A model generated the notes under the pieces. That model worked only from the letters and a program-made list of their open reading frames with translations. It ran no database searches and had not been told where the DNA came from. From positions 13,507,416-13,571,415 of the forward strand of contig CM022667.1 in the NCBI GenBank assembly GCA_012295275.1: a stretch of DNA of 64,000 bases. Reading direction: 5' to 3'. Source of the DNA: Chrysomallon squamiferum. Taxonomy: Eukaryota > Mollusca > Gastropoda > Neomphalida > Peltospiridae. Positions 1 to 11,425 of this stretch are shown here, piece by piece; the first letter of the stretch is position 1; every line of letters begins with the position of its first letter. The position numbers were made by a program, and so were the translations under genes.

Positions 1-9
1 ATTTTCTAC

Positions 10-1032
10 CTGCCCTAAGGTAAAAGTGAGTCCAGCCAGGTGAAGCTGAAAAGCTTGCTGAATTTATAAATCTCAAATAATGCAGACGACAAATTCCATA
101 CACATTGTACGAAAACCAAATACAGGAAGAATTATCTGCACATCGTATCCCACAATGGCCTTGCGATGTAATTCTTTCAGCAGAAGATATGAGAGCCTGG
201 TTTATCTCAAAATTCTCAAAATTAGTATTTTTTATCCACATCATTGTCTCGTTGCATCTGTGATAACAACAACAACAACAACAATAATAATAATAGTAAC
301 ATCGGTTGTAGTAATGATGACTTGATGATAATGAGACCGGTGGCGATAATGATGATGATAATGATCATGGTTATTATAGTTGTTATTATCACATTAACAT
401 CATCATTAATATTATTAGTGTTGTTATCGTAATGATTATCATTATCATTACTATTACTACTACTACTACTGATACTGCTACTACTACTGTTACTACCAAT
501 ACTATTATTATTACTCAGAGAAAAGAATACATTTCACAAAAGAAAATTAAAACAATGAAAATGAAATCGTATAATAATAATAGTAACATCGGTTGTAGTA
601 ATGATGACTTGATGATAATGAGACCGGTGGCGATGATGATGATGATGATGATCATGGCTATTATAGTTATTATCACATTAACATCATCATTAATATTATT
701 AGTGTTGTTATCGTAATGATTATCATTATCATTACTATTACTACTACTACTACTGATACTGCTACTACTACTACTACTACCAATACTATTATTATTACTC
801 AGAGAAAAGAATACATTTCACAAAAGAAAATTAAAACAATGAAAATGAAATCGTATTTGATATTATAACGACAGATTTCTCTTACACAATATATCACAAT
901 TATCTTCATTGTCAGTTTTGTCTCAATTCTCTGATATAGTTAACAATATATAAAAAGAGATATTACATACCTCTCATTACTATGGCAACAGATTACGAAC
1001 GCTACAAACCAAATAAATATAGAGTACTGCAT
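10..1032 (-). CDS. PAN/apple + C-type lectin gene A, 5' part (runs off the window start)
   Basis: Two minus-strand exons are visible. Exon 1 (1032-971, 62 nt) encodes a class I leader beginning MQYSIFIWFVAFVICC and ends in AG before a gtatgt donor. Exon 2 (257-10, 248 nt) follows a ttatcacag acceptor. It encodes a complete PAN/apple-like domain with the family pattern CGIRCADNSSC, then FSYNVYG and CRLHY, ending PGWTHFYL before a gtaga donor. Both are open and have the same lengths and phases (2, then 1) as intact family members. The lectin exons would lie left of position 1. The 713-nt intron holds a tandem duplication. The start lies head-to-head with gene B. Intactness cannot be judged because the 3' half is missing. 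Confidence 0.75.
285..860. repeat. Tandem duplication, about 285 bp, two copies
   Basis: Two adjacent copies of about 284-287 bp are seen. The marker atcggttgta starts at 301 and 588, and aaaagaatac starts at 521 and 805. They are rich in AAT, ATG and ACT triplets. The pair sits inside intron 1 of gene A. Short threonine- or isoleucine-rich reading frames across it are products of the repeats, not genes. Confidence 0.85.
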
Positions 1033-1150
1033 CTCTCACAAACATGAACGGATTTCAACCAAACTGACCGCTATAATAATTTGTACTAGATTATATGTAT
1101 CTGTATTTAGTTCGGATTAAATATTGATAATCTTTCCAACAAAAGCAGAC
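1033..1150 (-). promoter_or_regulatory. Class I leader promoter/5' UTR module, gene A
   Basis: Read on the minus strand, the 118 bases before the gene A start match the 5' flanks of the three other class I leaders. Shared blocks are aatacagata, gtacaaattattaca-like, cagtttggttgaaa and a gagag just before the ATG. Conservation over about 100 bp among diverged copies suggests a promoter or 5' UTR. No canonical TATA box is seen, and the transcription start is unknown. Confidence 0.45.
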
Positions 1151-1329
1151 AGCTACGAGTTTAAACATTGTGATTGGGTGTTGTATTAATAACAACACAA
1201 TCAAACGCCTGAAAACACTTCGTGTCAATTGTTGTCTGGCATACTATCCAATTTCTTTTTCTATAACGTGCAGAAAAATATAATGACAAAATTAATTATC
1301 AGTATCGCTGGCTGTTATTCGATTTTTTA

Positions 1330-1330
1330 A

Positions 1331-1396
<66 letters not shown>
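1330..1396. repeat. (ATT)n microsatellite in the A/B divergent spacer
   Basis: An uninterrupted run of ATT triplets lies midway between the head-to-head leader exons of genes A and B. Confidence 0.9.
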
Positions 1397-1399
<3 letters not shown>

Positions 1400-1519
1400 T
1401 GTAGTATTTCCATGAGAGATTAAATGAATCGTAAAAATGTTAACAAATTCAGAAAATTAAAATTTAATTAGGAACAATGTATAAATGTGTTTTGCTTTTT
1501 CAAATACTGACATTTTACT

Positions 1520-1623
1520 GATCAATAATCAATATTCAGTCCGAACCAAATACAGATACTCACTGCGTAGTACAAATTATTACACCGGACAGTTTGGTTG
1601 AAATTCTTTCATGCTTGCGAGAG
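1520..1623 (+). promoter_or_regulatory. Class I leader promoter/5' UTR module, gene B
   Basis: This is the plus-strand counterpart of the module at 1033-1150, so the two form an inverted repeat around the (ATT)n tract. It contains aaatacagata, gtacaaattattaca, cagtttggttgaaatt and gcgagag immediately before the ATG at 1624. The two genes could share a bidirectional control region (inference). Confidence 0.45.
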
Positions 1624-1951
1624 ATGGATTATTCACCATTTATTTTTCTGGTAACGTTTGTAATCTGTTGCCATAGTAACGAGAGGTAGGTAATATCTGT
1701 TTTTGTATATTGTTAACTATATCTGAGGATAGAGATAAAATTTACAACGAATATAATTCTTTGATATTGCATTAAGAGAAATCTGTCGTTATAAAATGAA
1801 ATCAAACCAAACAGAAATTAATTTTTCGTAACTTTATTTTAAATTTCCTTTACTGTTAATAGTAGAGTGGTGGTTATCGTAGGTAAAAATAAACAAAATA
1901 TTCCGAGATGGTGATAATGTAACCAAACTAACCTATCTTTACTAATTCAAA

Positions 1952-2023
<72 letters not shown>

Positions 2024-2480
2024 CACAGGTGCAACACGAAAATGATGTGGATAAAAAATCCTGATTTTGAAAATATTGAGATAACCAAGGCTCTCATATC
2101 TTCTGCTGAAACAATCACATCACAAAAGGATTGTGGGATACGATGCGCAGATAATTCTTCCTGTATTTGGTTTTCGTACAACGTGTATGGAACTTGTCGT
2201 CTGCATTATTTGAGATTTATAAATTCAGCAAGCTTTTCAGCTTCACCTGGCTGGACGCACTTTTACCTGAGTGCAGGTACAAACACACACAGACACACGC
2301 ACACGCACACACAAACAAAATACCTTAAATTCATTAAAGACACACACACAGAGACACATACACAAAAGGATTTTTCGATAAATACTTTGAATTAATTGAA
2401 ACACTCACAGAAAGACAGTAATAATAATTTTATAGTATATATATATTTTTTAAATTATTATTACTTTTTCTATTTTTAAT

Positions 2481-2521
<41 letters not shown>

Positions 2522-3326
2522 CATACAGACATACACATTTCTAGGATTGTAAAGAAATTACTAAAACTATCCTTGTAACAAAAATTAGCCGATATTTGAC
2601 TTTACTGTTAGTGTTATTCTTAATTCTGAAAACGAATTATGGTTTTAAAAACGTTTTAGCAATTATTATCATTTCCTGAAAGGTTCCTGTCCAGTGGAAG
2701 ATGGGTTTGTTTATCTGGACAAACTGAATCTCTGTTTCAAAGTGTTCAGCGATAAGAAAACTTTTTCTGAAGCACGTGACGCCTGCAGTCAGATAGGTTC
2801 AAGACTAATTGTACTGGACACAGAAGAGAAAAACACAGCTGTCGGTGACCACATCCAAGCAAACATAGGTAGGAACATAGCTATTTATATACAACTACTA
2901 CTGCTAAATCTACAATTATTTCATTTACTTGACAACAAAATCTTCTATAATAAATACGGTATATTTTACCAGTTGTAACTAAATACATTTTCAAGTGATT
3001 GTTATTATTACTGTTATTGTTATTATTGTTATTGTTGTTGTTGTCGTCGTTGTCGCTGTTTTTATTGTCGTTGGTATTTTTTTTACTCCTGCTATTATTA
3101 TTCAGAAACAGATGAATATTTATACATCGGACTGACTGATGTTGTTACAGAAGACGTGTATGTTTGGGAGGACGGAAATCAGGCAGTGTTTTTCAACTGG
3201 GGAACCAATGAACCTCACAATAGTAACGGTAACGAGGACTGTGTTGCGTTACGTTTTGCTTTAAACACATGGCATGATGTCTTCTGTTCTACCAGACTAA
3301 ATTATATTTGTGAGGAACCAATGTGA
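1624..3326 (+). CDS. Secreted PAN/apple + C-type lectin protein, gene B (intact, 238 aa)
   Basis: Four exons are 1624-1685, 2029-2276, 2683-2868 and 3106-3326. The total is 717 nt, in frame to TGA. Residues 1-20 are a class I signal peptide (MDYSPFIFLVTFVICC). Residues about 21-103 are a PAN/apple-like domain with five Cys, including CGIRCADNSSC. Residues about 104-238 are a long-form CTLD. Its first half has SCPVEDGF, LCFK, DAC and GSRLIVLDTEEKN. Its second half has YIGLTD, VWEDG, NWGTNEPH, NEDC, WHD and NYICE. The sugar-site triplet is EPH rather than the EPN of mannose-type or QPD of galactose-type lectins, and WND is WHD, so Ca-dependent sugar binding is uncertain. The exon 3 acceptor is gaaag, where relatives have gacag. 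I infer a secreted recognition protein; the ligand is unknown. Confidence 0.85.
1951..2023. repeat. (ATT)n microsatellite abutting the PAN exon acceptor of gene B
   Basis: A long ATT run ends directly in atcacag, the 3' splice site of exon 2 at 2029. The same arrangement precedes the PAN exons at 34189, 51368 and 60405. Confidence 0.9.
2277..2682 (+). repeat. Intron 2 of gene B: CA-rich tract and (AT)n
   Basis: After the gtac donor there is a degenerate CA-rich tract at about 2280-2365. An AT dinucleotide run follows at about 2485-2516. No coding signal is seen. The counterpart in gene H (35154-35652) carries a foldback expansion. Confidence 0.7.
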
Positions 3327-3775
3327 CTCTTTGTATTATTAAAAGTAAATGAGATACTGTTACAATGAAACTAACAAAATGAGTTCATTCATTTTTTAAA
3401 TCTTTAATGAATGAGTAATTTATCAGTTCTGACACAATGATGATTCTGATGGATATGATTTGGTTGATTAAAATAAAATAGGTCTCTAAAACAGAGTTAT
3501 TCATTCCTTCATCAAAATGTTTCGTCGTCAAGAGCATTTCATGAATTAAAAATTCAGAGCAGGAATAGTCGTACTTCAAAAGCTAAAATTAATTATTTAA
3601 ATTTTCAGTGTTTCTGCTCTACTAGAAACATGTCAACAAAATCAATGGAAAAAACGTAAGAGATGGTTTAATTAGGGCAGTTGTAGATTGGGAAACTTGG
3701 CATCACAACTGATTAGCATTTGAGTTTCACGAGAATTCACAACTGTCGAGATACAGTAGACAGCCATTACCTTTT
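3327..3775. other. 3' flank of gene B, no gene seen
   Basis: This AT-rich 3' UTR-like sequence is also present after gene H (36297-36770) as part of the large duplication. An aataaaa near 3472 could serve polyadenylation. Short reading frames on either strand have no recognisable motif. Confidence 0.5.
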
Positions 3776-4980
3776 TGATCATTGTTCGCTTTCCCCATTT
3801 GAGAAGTTTCAGCTGGTAGGGTCGTTTTTCTTCAGTTGTAACCTTGAATGCAGCATCCCCAAATGTTCTGTTCCTTTTTCCCCTGGCGCTCTGGCTATTA
3901 TTTCTCCCACCTGTAAAAATACAGAGAACGCCATTTTGAAAAGGGTTGCAAATAAATCGGCTTCAAACTGAGATAAAGAAATAATAGATATTGGAGCCAC
4001 AATTTTCTCCAAAATTGAGAAAGTGATAGGGTTGCATGTATGGACTCGTGCATGTCCCCTACACAATCCTTCAAGGAATTTTGAAATAAGACAATGCCTT
4101 GTAGGAACCCCATCGCCCTTAAATGTTTGCCATTTACTGGTCCCACTAATATACGTTTTTATAGTAGGTGGGGCTAATTGCTGTAATGACAGGAAAGCAG
4201 TGAAATGTTTTAAGTGATCCACAAGAACTGGCCGTAGTGAAGACAACAGAACTTTTCTCATATACTCTAGCTTTTCTATTCCTGACATGCATAATAACCA
4301 GAGCTGATTGTCTATTAACCCCCCATAACGAAATTTCCGTGTGTCTGGCCTTCTTTATTCGGAATTGTTCATCTTAACATGGCATGAATTTCTTATGTCG
4401 GCTAACATCCTAATATCCCTTAAATATTTCAAGAGTTGTTGACTGTCTTGGACGGTACATTACAATAACATAAATAAAAATGACAGCCCGATGTCAACAG
4501 GTGGATTGATGGAAAGCAACCTCCCTTTTCCCTGTTTTTGACCACTAGTTTCCCCTCCTTCAATACGAGGTCGCCTACGCCACCCTGACTAGCTTCCATT
4601 TCCTGGCCGGACTTACACACGTCAACATGTTCCCCATCCTAAATTATTTGCCGACATTTTTGCGATACACTGAGCCCTAGCTCGTCAAATGTACCGACTA
4701 TTAATGACGGAGACAAAATATCTACGTACTCAAGTTAAAATTGCCAGTATCCGACTGACCGTTTTCCACCTGTCGTTCCATTCTGAAACAATCGTGGAAT
4801 CATCCATGGCCCTTTGTCTTCGTCCTCGCTGTTGAGACGGCTCGGTCGTCAAAAAACGAGAACGCTGGTTGATCCTCCGCTTCGATCTGCCTACATTTTT
4901 CTGGGCAGACACTTTCCTTTTCTTTTGCTTTTCAGACAATATCAGCCGTTTTTCTAATTGAAAAAAGGCTGGATGGCATT
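3776..4980 (-). mobile_element. Decayed tyrosine-recombinase element (Crypton/DIRS-like), copy 1
   Basis: The minus strand carries an open frame at 4288-3809 (159 aa). Its first part resembles the SAM-like core-binding domain of tyrosine recombinases: HLKHFTAFL, then LAPPTIKTYISG. The second part resembles the start of the catalytic domain: CNPITFSILEKIV, then ATLFKMAFSVFLQVGEI. In the family the last motif normally reads LRxxE, with a catalytic Arg. Here it reads LQVGE, so the Arg is replaced, and the frame ends before the His-x-x-Arg and Tyr motifs. Upstream (about 4985-4730) is a lysine/arginine-rich frame (SEKQKKRKVSAQKN) that may be its N-terminus or another element protein. The element looks inactive. 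Crypton versus DIRS cannot be settled without termini. Confidence 0.65.
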
Positions 4981-5365
4981 GAATGAAAAAAGCAAGTAAA
5001 TGTTTTCCCCTCGAGGCTGAAATGGGGTTTGAATGAAAGAGATTGTATTGTATAGGCTATTCAACTAGAGTTAATTCCCTTTGACCATTGCCTCCCCTGC
5101 AACCATTTATCACTACCACACAGCTAGCTGTATTTTCCTGACATTAAATGGGATTATAAGGTATTACGAATAATCTGTACTAACACCAAACGTCAGACAC
5201 AGAAACGTGTATAAAAAGTTTCACATTCGTTTCTAATAGTAATCTACAGTTTTAACTAATCCAAATCAGTTGCCCTTGACATTTCTATACAGGTATTTTT
5301 TTCCATAAATTTTTATTAATTCGGAATCATTTTTTGTAGGAGGAGGTCATCTTATTTTGTTGTAG
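4981..5365. other. Conserved non-coding block with TATAAAAAG
   Basis: TATAAAAAG occurs at 5210-5218, followed by a conserved stretch ending ctatacag near 5292. The same block recurs near 13597, 37048 and 47348. It could be an old promoter of the relic lectin subfamily, or simply duplicated flank. No coding region is seen. Confidence 0.35.
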
Positions 5366-5389
5366 TTGTTGTTTTTGTTGTTGTTGTTG

Positions 5390-5447
<58 letters not shown>

Positions 5448-5474
5448 CTGGTATACTACTATTTATATTATTAT

Positions 5475-5533
<59 letters not shown>
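5366..5533. repeat. (GTT)n/(ATT)n then (AT)n microsatellites
   Basis: There is a GTT-to-ATT triplet run at about 5366-5447 and a TA dinucleotide run at about 5478-5533. Poly-Leu and Ile-Tyr frames across them are artefacts. Confidence 0.9.
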
Positions 5534-5535
<2 letters not shown>

Positions 5536-6666
5536 TTTAATTAAAGAGAAAAACAACAAACCAACCTAAAAGCTCTCTGTATTTATGAATTAGAGCTAAA
5601 ATAAAAACAAAAAAGGTTCTAAAAAATACATCGACTTGTAAACCAGTGTAGGTACCTTTAAAATTCAGGCACATCGACATAACATTAGAGAGATTGTTTT
5701 TCTTTCTTTTTTTAAATTAATGTTGTGAATATCAGTTCAGATGTTGATTATTTTATTCGTAAATGAATAGAGAAAGATATTGATTTAAGGAACAATTGTT
5801 TGTAATATATAGTACACTGATTTGCGTAAATAATTTATTTCTCTCTCTATTTTTTTTATGTGATTATTATTATTTTTCTGCTTAATCTTTACTTCATGAT
5901 TAACATTCGTAGTAGTAGCGTGAATAATAGAAGTACAAACAATTAAGTAAGCATTATAAATATTAGTAACAGTAACGTAATTAGTAGTGGTGGTAACAGA
6001 AGCAGTGACGTAAATAGCAGAACCAGTAGTAGTAGCGATAACAGTAACACAAGTAGTAGGAGTAGTAAGTAGTATAGCAATAACGTAATTAGAAGTAGTG
6101 GCAGTGGTGTAGTAGTAGTAGTAGCAGCAACTGTAGTAGTAGTAGTAGTAGTAGCAGTAATAGTAGTAGTGGTAGTAGAAGGATTAGAAGCAATTGTAGT
6201 AGTAGGAGTAGTAGCAGCAATTGTAGTAGTAGGAGTAGTAGCAGTAATAGTAGTAATGGTAGTAGAAGGATTCGTGTTTTTCCTCTCCCTTTAGAAGTGA
6301 ATATTTAATTATGTGTGAACGAATCAAAGGTTTTGGTTGAATTGTCAGTATCAAGTATAACAGAAGCAGTACAGTTGTAATCGGTTCATCTGTTATTTTC
6401 TTCATATTACCTCCCTTGTGCTCGCTATATGTTTATTCTTGTTATAAATATTTCATTTTTGATTTGAATAGCGATAGATACGCTTCGTGGGAGTGGACTG
6501 AAAAGTATTTAACTTGTTTATAGCTTGGATTCTTTCAACAACATCGGTAGACAGACACACAGAAACACAGACGTGCTGTTATTAGCTGTTTTTCATTTCT
6601 TCAGTATATTTGAAAGTGCTCACCACTTAGATGTATTTTAAACTGATAGTGTTTCTCTTTTTTTTT

Positions 6667-6697
<31 letters not shown>

Positions 6698-6877
6698 CTG
6701 AAGTCACAGTGATCAGAACTGGTAATCATTACTACGTTGATAATTTTATATATACTAATTTTAACGAGATATTGTGTTTTATTTGTTCCTTTCGAGATTT
6801 TATTTTTATTATAAAAAGAACATCTGACCTTTTGATATAATTTGTTTGATCTTTTACTAGCAACTGCTGCAGCAGTG

Positions 6878-6934
<57 letters not shown>

Positions 6935-7282
6935 CATTCTTATCATTATTATTATTAGTATCATGATGATAATGATGATCATATGGGCGGCTGACGTTGT
7001 TGTTGTGGTTGTTGTTATATTGTTATTCATGGACAAGGTTTCGAAACCCATATTACAATAACAGGGCTACTGATGATGTAAAGAAATATAACATGTACAA
7101 TGTAGTGAACTGTTAAACAAATAGAACACGTGTAACATACTGAGGTGTTGAAGAAATGGAATATTAATAATGTTTAATATATTAACTGGACGAACAGATA
7201 CATTATATTGATACTTTAAATGGTGTATTATGACAGAACAGAAATACAGTTAAGAATAACTAAACACTTTATTGACACGTTT
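5534..7282. other. Intergenic; AGT/TAG-rich tracts, no gene seen
   Basis: Duplicated non-coding sequence, also present at 13870-15200 and 37320-39190. It holds imperfect AGT/AGC repeats (about 5905-6270), a T-homopolymer (about 6669-6697) and a TAG run (about 6876-6932). I see no domain, splice pattern or RNA gene. Confidence 0.6.
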
Positions 7283-7348
7283 CTGTCAAGTATATGTGGG
7301 TGAATGGTGGACAATATACAAGAGGAAAATTTGACTATACAAAACAGT

Positions 7349-7790
7349 TTCTGAAGCACGTGACACCTGCAGTCAGATAGGTTCAAAACTGATTGTACTG
7401 GACACAGAAGAGAAAAAACAGCTGTTGATGACTACATCAAAACAAACATAGGCAGGAACTTATACATATAAGCAACTACTACTTCATCTACTGTACAGCA
7501 ATACCCCTCCAATCACTACCACTAGTAAACTACTGCTACTACTACTGCTACACACTGCTATTTGTCATACTTTTTTTTAGATACTATGAGTTTTTATACA
7601 AATCTAACAGTAAGAAAAGGTGGAAAACAATTTTGTTTGGGAGAATGGACAAAACGTCCATTTTGAAAAATGGGACAACAATGAATCCGATAACTACCTG
7701 GAAGATTGCGCGATATTAATTCCAACAGGCAAAATGTGGTGTGACATTAACTGTATACATTCAGTAAATATAGATTTGTGAAAAACCGTT
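7349..7790 (+). pseudogene. Relic lectin exons 3 and 4, fourth subfamily, copy 1
   Basis: At 7349-7451 there is the end of a CTLD exon 3 (EARDTCSQIGS-like, then VLDTEEK) with a 1-nt disruption in the AAAAAA run. It ends ATAG followed by gcagg, a GC instead of the GT donor. From 7581 to about 7790 lies an exon 4 remnant. In one frame it reads VENNFVWENGQNVHFEKWD, then NNESDNYLEDC and MWCDINC, but the start and end are in other frames. The sugar-site triplet is ESD. No leader or PAN exon remains. Confidence 0.75.
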
Positions 7791-8298
7791 GTTAAAGTCA
7801 CATGATATTTGTTGAATAAACAAACAAAAAATTAAATTTATTTATTTATTTATATATTTGTTTGTTTTATTTATACGTCCAAGCGATTAAAAAAAAAAAT
7901 GTAATTATCATTATCACCAACCTGTCATTCATTCATTTCTTGATTCTTTCATTCTTTTTATTTTTTTATGAAAAACAAAAATTAACAAAATAAAATAAAA
8001 ACTGTATTTAATTCACTCAGCATTGTTGAGTACACCACAACAAACTGAAACTGTTCAGAATTCAGTACTAAGACTGCAAGCAAACTGTACAGAAATAAGC
8101 GAATGTGACAAATACAAACAGAAACTGAACAATAAAAATACAACTAAAGAAGAATTGTTTTTTAGTTTATTTATTTAACTGACCTGGATTACAATTATCA
8201 TATAAGTCGAGGAAAATCTGCTTGAAGATATGATTTTTTATCATTTTATTTATTTTTTTGTTGTTGTTGTTCTTGGTTGTCAGGTTCTTACGATTAAT
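7791..8298. other. Spacer 3' of relic and 3' of gene C, no gene seen
   Basis: Convergent AT-rich spacer with TTTA-type repeats (about 7835-7870). On the minus strand, AATAAA-like motifs about 50 nt past the gene C stop could serve polyadenylation. Repeated at 15701-16371 and 39682-40335. Confidence 0.5.
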
Positions 8299-9225
8299 TT
8301 AGAGTTTTTCACATATATATTTTAAAAGTCTTTCACATACAACATCTGCCCATTTGCTATAACCAGAATAAAATACAGTGCAGTCTTCATAATCGAGATT
8401 ATTAGGTTCATTTGCATTCCAGTTTGTATAAATGGCTTTTTCGCCATTCTCCCACACATACGTTTTCTCCTCAACTTCATCAGTTAATCCGATGTAAAAC
8501 CTTTCGAGATTTGACCCTGTAAAACAAATGAATGTAAATGTAGTAATAGTAATAGCAGTAGTAGCGGTGGTATAGGAGTACCAATAGCGATGAAGCAGCA
8601 ATAGCAGAGACAGATGCAGGAAAACAAGTAGAAGTGGAAGCAGTGTTAATAGTAATAGTAGCAGAGCTAGTAAGTAGTATTGTTGTACTGGGAGTAGGTA
8701 CTAAAAAGCATTCATTGCAGAGCTTTCCAAAGTGAATAACTGCCAGGGAAAGTATAGTTTTTGTTCATGAAATTTGAGGCAGAATGAAATTGTGTTTGCT
8801 TGAAATTTATGTTTGGTAACAGACAAAATCTGTTGATGTAGGTTTATCGGGTCATACTGCTATCTGATATCGTTAGAGTATGTGGTCCAAAGTCATAAGT
8901 GCATAGCATGGGGACAGTAATGCGAGGTGAATTTGTATATATTTAAATAGACAGGATTGGAAGTGAGGCATTTTGGTGAGATACCAATAGTGATTATAAA
9001 GATATATAACTGCAGTAATACCTGTGGTAGTAGTTTTCGTATTTATAGCAGTAACAATTGTAGCAGTAAAGGTAGTAGTAGTAATACTAATTGTAGTAGA
9101 ACCAACAGAAGTGACAAAAAAAGTAGTAGTAGTAGCAGTAGCAGTGGCAGTTATTGTTGTCGTAGTAGTTGTAGTAGTAATAGTAATACTAACGATCAAA
9201 TGAAACAAACACATAAATAAATGAA

Positions 9226-9256
<31 letters not shown>

Positions 9257-10387
9257 AAAGAGAAATAAGAAAACAGTAGACACACCTATGTTTGAAAGGT
9301 AGCGCGACAGAATTTTGTTTTTTTCTTCCGTGTCTAACACGATCAGTCTTGATCCCAGCTGGCCGCAAGCAACACGTGCCTCAGCAAATGTTTCAGGATC
9401 TTCAGACAACTTGAAGCACAGTGTTCCCAAAAACACGAAACCCTCATCAGTCGGACAGAAATCTATGAAACGAGAACAACTATATAACAGTCACTACAAT
9501 ACTAATTTTATATACACAATTATGCACACATCGTTACCGCCGTTATCCCAATAAAATTTTAAAAAATCAAAAAAAAATCAGACGATTACAGTATAATGTA
9601 AAATACATACTGTTACGATAGAAAAATAAAATTCATTTCACTACCATACAAAGATAAAATTTTAGCTGTTGCCATAAAAAGATGAACTTGAACATAATGT
9701 TATTCAAAGATCAAATTCAAACAGCTAGTATATAGAGGAAACGATTCAAATGAGACTGTCGCCAACCATAATACAAAATTCAGAATGTTACCACTGAAAA
9801 GTCATATTATTATTATTATTATTATAATACAAAGGTTAAATTTAGCCTGCTACCTGAAGGAATGTAATAGTGCTTCCAGTTTGCCGTGTCAGACGTACTG
9901 ACGTAAGTACCAACCCTCACAGAATAATGGCGACATTTTCCGTTGTCGTAGGCAAACGAAAGGCATTCAGGATTCTTGGTGCAGTCAGAGCCACAGTGCA
10001 TCATGGTCTTGACGTCAGTGGCTTCGTATATTTCAGCGTTAGGTGCAGTGACGTAATCATATTTTTCTTTCTCAATCCAAATCCATCTGGTGCCAATGCA
10101 GCTTCATTGACAGTAAAATAGAACTATTTTCATTACTTGTATTAAATAGTGACATTTAGTAAGATATAATTCAGTTGATGACGTTAATCTATTTATCATT
10201 CTATCAGTTCATCTACTCATTTACAGTATATGTCTATTTGTCTATCTAACTTATGCATACATCCACACTGTTATTCAGTTTCAGTATAAAATAAAAAGAG
10301 TACGTATATTTATACATACCTGTCTGCCATTTTAGAACACACGAAAACAGCTGACAACAACAGAAACTGGATGAAAGTGTTTTGCAT
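8299..10387 (-). CDS. Secreted PAN/apple + C-type lectin protein, gene C (intact, 236 aa, EPN motif)
   Basis: Minus-strand exons are 10387-10320, 10101-9854, 9462-9286 and 8516-8299. The total is 711 nt, in frame to TAA. The class II leader begins MQNTFIQFLLLSAVFVCS. The PAN/apple domain (about residues 23-105) carries MMHCGSDCTKNPECLSFAY and GKCRHYS, and ends WKHYYIPSG. The CTLD first half has FCPTDEGFVF, TLCFK, EARVACGQLGSRLIVL. The second half has RFYIGLTDEVEEKTYVWENG, NWNANEPNN, YEDC, KWADVVC and KYICEKL. This is the only copy here with the classical EPN (mannose-type) triplet, although the usual WND is WAD. Exon 3 is 177 nt, against 186 nt in classes I and III. The role in recognition is inferred from the family. 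Confidence 0.87.
8517..9285 (-). repeat. Intron 3 of gene C: AGT/AAT microsatellites and (AAAT)n
   Basis: Imperfect TAG/CAG triplets occur (8530-8700 and 9060-9195 on the plus strand) plus an AAAT run at about 9218-9258. Threonine- and serine-rich frames here are repeat artefacts. Confidence 0.8.
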
Positions 10388-11425
10388 TTTGTATGAATAA
10401 ATTTTAGTGAAGAAAACGACGAAGTGAACAGGTCGTAATAAATATCAATGTTTGAGCTTATCGTAAGTCAAAATCCCCAATCATCGATTTGCAGCTTTAA
10501 CATTAAAGGTTGCTACGGTGTATTTAATTTTTAATGCACAACTGAAGGCTTAACATGTTTTACATCTATTTTGTTTTAATCAACAATCGTTAGTTTTTAT
10601 ATATATATATTGTCACGAGGCCCACACCATTAAACATCTTGGATATTTTATTAATGCTCAGTCTAGGGTAACAAGGTGCTTTAATGGCCACCTAACAAGG
10701 AATGTAAAGGCTAAATTAACAACAGTCTATATAATCAATATTTAGCGGTCCACAAGATAAATAAACACAATTCGAGTTAAATATTTAATTACAATATACA
10801 GATGACTTGATAATAATACAAACATAAGTGATACGAGTAAGGTCAGACGGGGAACCAAGACAAAATAAAAAAATGCACGGAGGACAGATTAAACAATTAA
10901 AGTTTTAGTTATATTAAATGTTCCTAAAGGGTTTAATTGCACATTACCCTATCAAAATAAGAATAGACAATAGCTTACCATACTCGTCCGTAAAGACAAT
11001 GTCATTCAAAAAATTTGTTTCCCTGCCTGACTGAGCTGCTTAATTACTGAAACTGAAACTGAAAAAAATTAACGTGCTAATCAGAGCAAGATGTTGTGAA
11101 GAACGTTCATAATTACCAAATGCCAGCGCTTTTACAACAACGCCATGGAGTTAAAAAAATGGCGTCAACAATAAAAAGCGCGGATCTGATTGTAGTTACA
11201 ATTAGTTACGATTCTCGATATTTATATGATATACCTCCAGATAATTTCTATCTAATTATATTTATAGATTTTTCATGCAAGGATTTTCCTGAATTATATA
11301 AAGTAAATTATAAGGTAACAGGGAATAATATATTTTTAACCAAATGCAATATATGTAATATACTCACTTGTAATGTACTGCTCGCGAAAAAAACAAAAGA
11401 CAAACCCCGGCGTTCTTCGTAGGAA
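10388..11425. repeat. Upstream of gene C: dispersed-repeat-like block with hairpin
   Basis: A well-conserved block starts about 10610 (gtcacgaggcccacaccatt) and runs to about 11190. It recurs upstream of gene J at about 42585-43145. It may be an unclassified repeat or conserved 5' flank. It contains an imperfect hairpin at 11126-11181. A 108-aa frame at 11096-11422 has no recognisable domain. Its second copy is disrupted by a TA run near 43178, so I do not call it a gene. Confidence 0.45.
11126..11181. other. Imperfect inverted repeat (hairpin), copy 1
   Basis: GCGCTTTT...ACAACGCCAT pairs with ATGGCGT...AAAAAGCGC around a short A-rich loop. It is also conserved at 43084-43139. Confidence 0.6.

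Noticed and set aside
3385-3579. 64-aa minus-strand frame with a near-identical copy at 36355-36549
   Set aside because: Similarity comes from the segmental duplication of the 3' flank. No domain or start context supports a gene.
4023-4217. Plus-strand frames across the recombinase element (also 12417-12602)
   Set aside because: They are antisense to the recombinase core-binding region, which shows the recognisable motifs.
9870-10121. 83-aa frame on the plus strand, also at 17966-18217 and 41913-42164
   Set aside because: It is the antisense of the class II PAN exon. Its conservation follows from the coding exon on the other strand.
11096-11422. 108-aa frame as a small gene
   Set aside because: No domain, no splice signals linking it to others, and its duplicate near 43.1 kb is interrupted by a TA run.
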